DNA from: Chloracidobacterium thermophilum B | GTDB taxonomy: Bacteria > Acidobacteriota > Blastocatellia > Chloracidobacteriales > Chloracidobacteriaceae | Reading direction: 5' to 3' | NCBI RefSeq assembly: GCF_000226295.1 | Contig: NC_016024.1 | Coordinates: 1,223,501 to 1,287,500 of the forward strand | Length of the DNA: 64,000 nucleotides | In this document: in pieces, positions 60,435-64,000 of the stretch | How positions within the stretch are numbered: position 1 is the stretch's first letter | Layout: every line of letters begins with the position of its first letter | Notes under the pieces: generated by a model | What the model saw: only the letters and a program-made list of their open reading frames with translations | The model's database searches: none | What the model was told of the DNA's origin: nothing | Translations under genes and position numbers: made by a program

Positions 60435-61550
60435 TCAGGAATTTGGGACGCCCGTGCTCCCAGCGGCGGCATATTCAATCTCAAACACATAGACCGTGCT
60501 GGGGCGGTAGTTCGACACCCACACATATTTGCCATCGGGCATGGTCGTCACGCCAATCGGGTGCACGTCGGTTTTGACCGTAAAGAGCTGTTTCATCTGT
60601 TCGAGATCAACGACGCCGAGGTTGTTGTCTTCGTAGTTGCACACAAAGGCATAGCGATCATCAATGGAAAGTGAGGTCGAACGTGCCTGCGTTCCGGTTT
60701 TGGCACGCCCGATAATGGTTTCCGTCGCACGGTCAATTTTGATGAGTGTCCCGGAAGCGTTGAGGGCGACATAGAGCAGCCTGCCATCGCGTGAAACGCA
60801 GACGTGGCGCGGGTTGTAACCGGTTTCAATGTCACGGACCTTCTGATGGCCCTGTTCGACATCAATGACCGCCAGGCTGTGCCCACCCATGATGCAGACG
60901 TAAGCCAGCTTGCCGTCGGGTGCAAAGCAGATGCCACGCGGAACCCTTCCAACGGGAACATCCTTGACCTTGGTCAATTTTTCGGCGTCCATGACCGTAA
61001 TGGACTCGGAGAGCCAGTTGGCGGCATAAACCCACTTGCCATCGGGGCTTTCGGCAACAACCTTCGGTACGCGCCCGGCAGGAATCCGGGCGACAATCTG
61101 GTAGGTTTCGGTATCAATAACCACCACGACGCTCGTGGCCCCAACCCGCTCGCTGCCGTAAAGTGACACCCAGGCATATTTGCCGCCCTTGGTGAAGGTG
61201 CATTCGACCGGCTCACCACCGACGGGGACTTTGCGCAGAATTTCATAGGTTTGGGCGTCAATGAACGTCACCTGATGGCCGTAGAGGTTGCACGTCATGA
61301 CCCGTTTGCCGTCCGGGAGGACGCGCAGCGACTTGGGCCCGGCCGGAACGTTCAGCTTTTTGACCAGCTTGAGTCCGGTAATGGTTCCACCAGTCGGTCG
61401 GATGTCCGCCCAGGGATCAGGTGTGGAAGTCGGGTTGGAGGCTGATGGCGAAGGTGTGGGAGCCGCCAGTGAGGTGGATTTGGGCGTGGAGCAGGCCGCC
61501 AGGATGATGAGCAGGACAGCCAGGGACAGTGGGCTGAAACCGGGGCGCAT
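60435..61550 (-). CDS. YVTN-type beta-propeller lipoprotein
   Basis: A 371-residue lipoprotein. Signal VLLIILAACSTPK ends in lipobox LAAC. A Pro/Ser/Thr linker precedes a seven-bladed YVTN-like propeller: SLRVLPDGKRVMTCNLYGHQ, VAESPDGKWVYAANWLSESI, CFAPDGKLAYVCIMGGHS, CVSRDGRLLYVALNASGT, TTMPDGKYVWVSNYRPST. Such proteins usually serve as extracytoplasmic binding scaffolds. The last 12-13 residues (YAAAGSTGVPNS) and the stop lie within GCTGGGAGCACGGGCGTCCC, a sequence related to the dispersed repeat, so the natural C-terminus may have been replaced. Confidence 0.87.
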   Translation of the reverse strand: MRPGFSPLSLAVLLIILAACSTPKSTSLAAPTPSPSASNPTSTPDPWADIRPTGGTITGLKLVKKLNVPAGPKSLRVLPDGKRVMTCNLYGHQVTFIDAQTYEILRKVPVGGEPVECTFTKGGKYAWVSLYGSERVGATSVVVVIDTETYQIVARIPAGRVPKVVAESPDGKWVYAANWLSESITVMDAEKLTKVKDVPVGRVPRGICFAPDGKLAYVCIMGGHSLAVIDVEQGHQKVRDIETGYNPRHVCVSRDGRLLYVALNASGTLIKIDRATETIIGRAKTGTQARSTSLSIDDRYAFVCNYEDNNLGVVDLEQMKQLFTVKTDVHPIGVTTMPDGKYVWVSNYRPSTVYVFEIEYAAAGSTGVPNS

Positions 61551-61746
61551 GGAGATGATTCCTTCAGGGGCAGTTGAATATCTGTCTTGGAATGTCTATT
61601 TCTGTGTTGACCGTGACAGGTTGGATGGGCGCTTCTGCGAGAGCCTAACGCAAAGCCGGCCGCGAGGCGAAGGTAATTGAAGAAGCTCTGATGGAACAAT
61701 CATCTGGTAACGTAAAGCGGGGCGCGGAACTGCCGAGAAAGACAAT

Positions 61747-62496
61747 ATGGCTGTGATTTACGGTATCGCACCGGTTCTGGAAGCCCTGCGCAGCGGCAAG
61801 CGGCGGGTGAAGGAAGTGTGGCTGGCGCACGGCACAAAGCCACACCGGTGGCAGGAACTGCGCGCGCTGGCCGGGCAGGCGCGTATCCCCTTGTCCGAAG
61901 TCGAACGCAGCCGGCTCGATGCCATCACCCGCCGGGCCAATCATCAGGGCGTTGTGGCGTTGGTGTCGGCGGTCGGCTATGCCGATCTGGAAGAAGTGCT
62001 GTCCGGCATCACAGGCAGTCCCCTGCTGGTGGTGCTCGATCAGGTCGAAGACCCGCACAACCTGGGGGCTGTCATCCGTACGGCGGAGTGTGCCGGCGCG
62101 CACGCCGTCATCATCCCGGAACACCATGCCGTCGGGTTGACCGATACGGTTGTCAAAGCCTCCGCCGGCGCGACGGAATACCTGCCGGTCGTGCGGGTCG
62201 TCAATCTGGCGACGACTCTCGACAGCCTGCGGCAACGGGACATCTGGATTGTCGGGGTCGAACGGGATGGGGAGCGTCCATACGTCGGCTGGGATTTTAC
62301 TCTGCCAACGGCGGTGGTTCTGGGAAGCGAAGGAAAGGGTATCCGGCGGCTGGTGCGCGAGCGGTGTGACCTGGTGGTGTCGTTGCCGCTCTTGGGCAAT
62401 ATCACCTCGCTCAACGTATCAGTGGCCGCTGGCGTTGTACTGTATGAAGCCGTCCGGCAGCGCCATCTCCTTTCACTGGCTGGCGGCCAGGCCTGA
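61747..62496 (+). CDS. rlmB: 23S rRNA (guanosine-2'-O)-methyltransferase RlmB
   Basis: A 249-residue SpoU-family methyltransferase that modifies G2251 of 23S rRNA at the ribose 2' position. N-terminal L30e-like domain (MAVIYGIAPVLEALRSGKRR) and C-terminal trefoil-knot domain with motif 1 DPHNLGAVIRTAECAGAHAV, motif 2 VVLGSEGKGIRRL, motif 3 LPLLGNITSLNVSVAAGVVL, all complete. Length and the NITSLNVSVA box fit RlmB better than TrmH. ATG 61747 is a clean start. It is divergent from the lipoprotein gene by about 196 bp. Confidence 0.93.
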   Translation: MAVIYGIAPVLEALRSGKRRVKEVWLAHGTKPHRWQELRALAGQARIPLSEVERSRLDAITRRANHQGVVALVSAVGYADLEEVLSGITGSPLLVVLDQVEDPHNLGAVIRTAECAGAHAVIIPEHHAVGLTDTVVKASAGATEYLPVVRVVNLATTLDSLRQRDIWIVGVERDGERPYVGWDFTLPTAVVLGSEGKGIRRLVRERCDLVVSLPLLGNITSLNVSVAAGVVLYEAVRQRHLLSLAGGQA

Positions 62497-62505
62497 CCGG
62501 CGCGA

Positions 62506-63885
62506 TTACGGCTCCCGTGAGTCGCCACGTCGCAGCCGCCGCCTGCGGCGCAGTTCGTTGACTTCGCCGATGAGTTCGCGGGCTTCCGTCAGGGCTTCGT
62601 TCAGTTGTTGGGTGAAAAGCGATGCCTTTTTGGCTGCTGCCGTGAGCGCATCAAGGGTTTGCTGGGTGGCAGCCAGAAGGTGTTTGTGGGTGTCTTCCGG
62701 CTCCGAGGTGGCCGCTGGCCCGTCAAACAGGGACCGGAGTTCTTCGCGGTGAAACTCCAGTTCACCCCGGAGGCGATTGTGTTCGGCGCGCAACTGCAAC
62801 AGGGCGCGGTGGGCGCGGTGCAGTTCGATACTCAGCCGGGCCCCGGCCTGACTGTACCGGTTGCCTTCCTGTTGGATGAGTTCCCGCAGGTGCGCCAGAC
62901 GGCGCAGTTCCGTGATGGGTTGATCGCCGGCGAAAGCCGCAAACTCGCCGCTGATGTCGAGCGGTGGCGGCGCGGTGTCAAGGGTTCTGGCCTCTGCCGT
63001 TTCGGAAACCGGTGGGGGAAGCGTCGCTGGGGTTGAAGGACTGCCTGGTGGTGGGTTCGGAGGACTGGTTGGAGGTGCGCTGCCACCCGCCCCCGTGCCG
63101 GCTTCGAGAATCGCCCGAAAGGCACAAGCTTTGACCTGCTCGGCCACGGGAACAGGGATGCCGGCAGCCGTGGCGAGTTCGTAGGCCGAAGCCGTGCCAA
63201 TGTCCCCCAGGCGGGTAATTCCTGCCGCGTGCAGCCGCTGAAGATTGACTGGATCAATGGTTTTGAAGTACGCCGCAACATCCGAAATGTGAGGTGTGGC
63301 GGCTATGGGGTCTGTCGTGCCTTGGCTTGGTGGTGCTGGTTCATCCGCCAGACTCTGCCGGATGAGACGGCGGAGTTCATTGAAATCACGGGTGAGGTTT
63401 TTGGTGTCGCGCTCGGTGAGGGTCCGTTTGCCCATCCGCACATCGAGCAGGGGGCGCTCAATGCCCTTCAGCACATCGAGAATGTCGTGGTACTGAATTG
63501 TCTCCGAAGCCTTGATGAGCGGGCGCAGCGCTCCAATACAGGCGTCTACCGTCCCCTTGACGACCCGGCTCTGGTCCGAGCCATTGCCGGCGCGGGCGAC
63601 ATAGTCCGCCAAGGTGTAGAGCGACAGTCCGACGGGTTCCAGGAATTCCCACACGATGGAGCCGAACATGCCCTTGAGTTCGGCTTCCGTCCGGCGTTCA
63701 GTAGCAAGCTGGTCTTCGATGGAGGGCGGCGCAAAGGCGCCGGTCGGGTGGATGAGTTCGTCAATGGCCGCCGCAATGTCGTCGTCACTTTCTTCGGGCC
63801 GGTGGGGCTTTTCCCCGACAGGGCTGCCCAAGCTGGGGGTGCGTGTCGTATCCGTGTCAGGTGGGTTGGCATCGCGGTTGGGCAT
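62506..63885 (-). CDS. Helix-hairpin-helix and coiled-coil protein of unknown function
   Basis: A 459-residue soluble protein. The N-terminal part (about 45-180) is helical with MFGSIVWEFLEPVGLSLYTL. A segment with helix-hairpin-helix-like character follows: NLQRLHAAGITRLGDIGTAS and GIPVPVAEQVKACA near 218-255. Then a Pro/Thr/Ser linker (265-310) and a C-terminal coiled coil of about 130 residues (LHRAHRALLQLRAEHNRLRG), ending in an Arg-rich tail (ELRRRRRLRRGDSR). HhH plus a basic end suggests nucleic-acid binding; this is inference. It converges on rlmB. A hint of another reverse-strand gene end is visible at about 63952. Confidence 0.6.
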   Translation of the reverse strand: MPNRDANPPDTDTTRTPSLGSPVGEKPHRPEESDDDIAAAIDELIHPTGAFAPPSIEDQLATERRTEAELKGMFGSIVWEFLEPVGLSLYTLADYVARAGNGSDQSRVVKGTVDACIGALRPLIKASETIQYHDILDVLKGIERPLLDVRMGKRTLTERDTKNLTRDFNELRRLIRQSLADEPAPPSQGTTDPIAATPHISDVAAYFKTIDPVNLQRLHAAGITRLGDIGTASAYELATAAGIPVPVAEQVKACAFRAILEAGTGAGGSAPPTSPPNPPPGSPSTPATLPPPVSETAEARTLDTAPPPLDISGEFAAFAGDQPITELRRLAHLRELIQQEGNRYSQAGARLSIELHRAHRALLQLRAEHNRLRGELEFHREELRSLFDGPAATSEPEDTHKHLLAATQQTLDALTAAAKKASLFTQQLNEALTEARELIGEVNELRRRRRLRRGDSREP

Positions 63886-64000
63886 AGACGGTGACGGTAC
63901 TCAGACAGTACTCAAAACTGAGGGGGCGTTGGTGGGTAGTTGCTCCGTGGTTCAAGCGTCACCGAAAGCATCGTGATCTTCTGCTTCGGGCGAGACGTTC
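63886..64000. other. Right-edge region; possible C-terminus of a further reverse-strand gene
   Basis: On the reverse strand the last 48 bases read as NVSPEAEDHDAFGDA followed by a stop at 63952-63954. This could be the end of a gene entering from the right, 66 bp upstream of the HhH/coiled-coil gene. Fifteen residues are too few for any assignment. Nothing else is seen here. Confidence 0.25.

Overview
The window is GC-rich bacterial chromosome, densely coded on both strands. Genes for subunits N and B of the dark-operative protochlorophyllide reductase (bchN, bchB) and a CrtO-like carotenoid oxidoreductase point to a chlorophototroph. TolB-like secreted propellers, a TonB protein with a long cytoplasmic extension, acidobacterial-style pseudopilins and abundant Ser/Thr-kinase and propeller domains suggest a phototrophic acidobacterium of the Chloracidobacterium type. 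That assignment is inferred from gene content only.

Layout. 1-9.2 kb: end of a polytopic membrane protein, a small secreted protein, a TolB-like propeller, a patatin phospholipase, an unrecognised helical protein, and a 1.4-kilo-residue membrane protein joining a two-component-type sensor propeller to a P-loop ATPase. 9.4-13.6 kb: bchN-bchB followed by a membrane-anchored charged-helix protein. 13.9-27.4 kb: mostly forward housekeeping genes (ruvA, a cysteine-less thioredoxin-fold protein, CrtO-like oxidoreductase, MFS carrier, HD-GYP protein, S41 protease, glutaryl-CoA dehydrogenase-like protein, uvrB), with an ftsB-like gene and a phosphohexomutase in reverse. 27.5-41.9 kb: one long reverse-strand type IV pilus cluster, pilN-pilO-pilP-like-pseudopilin-Ser/Thr kinase-FimT-like-PilW-like-giant PilX-like protein, ending at a hairpin terminator. 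42.1-47.5 kb: glutaredoxin, FHA-GGDEF cyclase, motif-less M16 protein, glutaminyl-cyclase-like lipoprotein, stand-alone penicillin-binding transpeptidase.

47.6-51 kb is a rearranged accessory patch. It holds intact rpsU, two secreted-protein genes sharing promoter and signal peptide but not mature sequence, and a truncated rpsU copy joined to a PepSY-type membrane-protein remnant. 51-57.9 kb: TonB, thymidine phosphorylase, penicillin-acylase-family hydrolase and a DUF4912-type protein. 57.9-60.4 kb is a repeat field: roughly 183-bp units built from paired small hairpins, split by an MNT-HEPN toxin-antitoxin pair. 60.4-64 kb: a YVTN-propeller lipoprotein whose last codons lie in a dispersed repeat, an rlmB-type rRNA methyltransferase, and a helix-hairpin-helix/coiled-coil protein.

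The points most worth a second look are the propeller-ATPase fusion, the kinase-containing pilus cluster with its 2005-residue protein, the shared-leader secreted pair beside the rpsU duplication, and the repeat field, where hairpin arms change together around a constant TTGAAA centre. No tRNA, tmRNA, full insertion sequence or CRISPR array was recognised.
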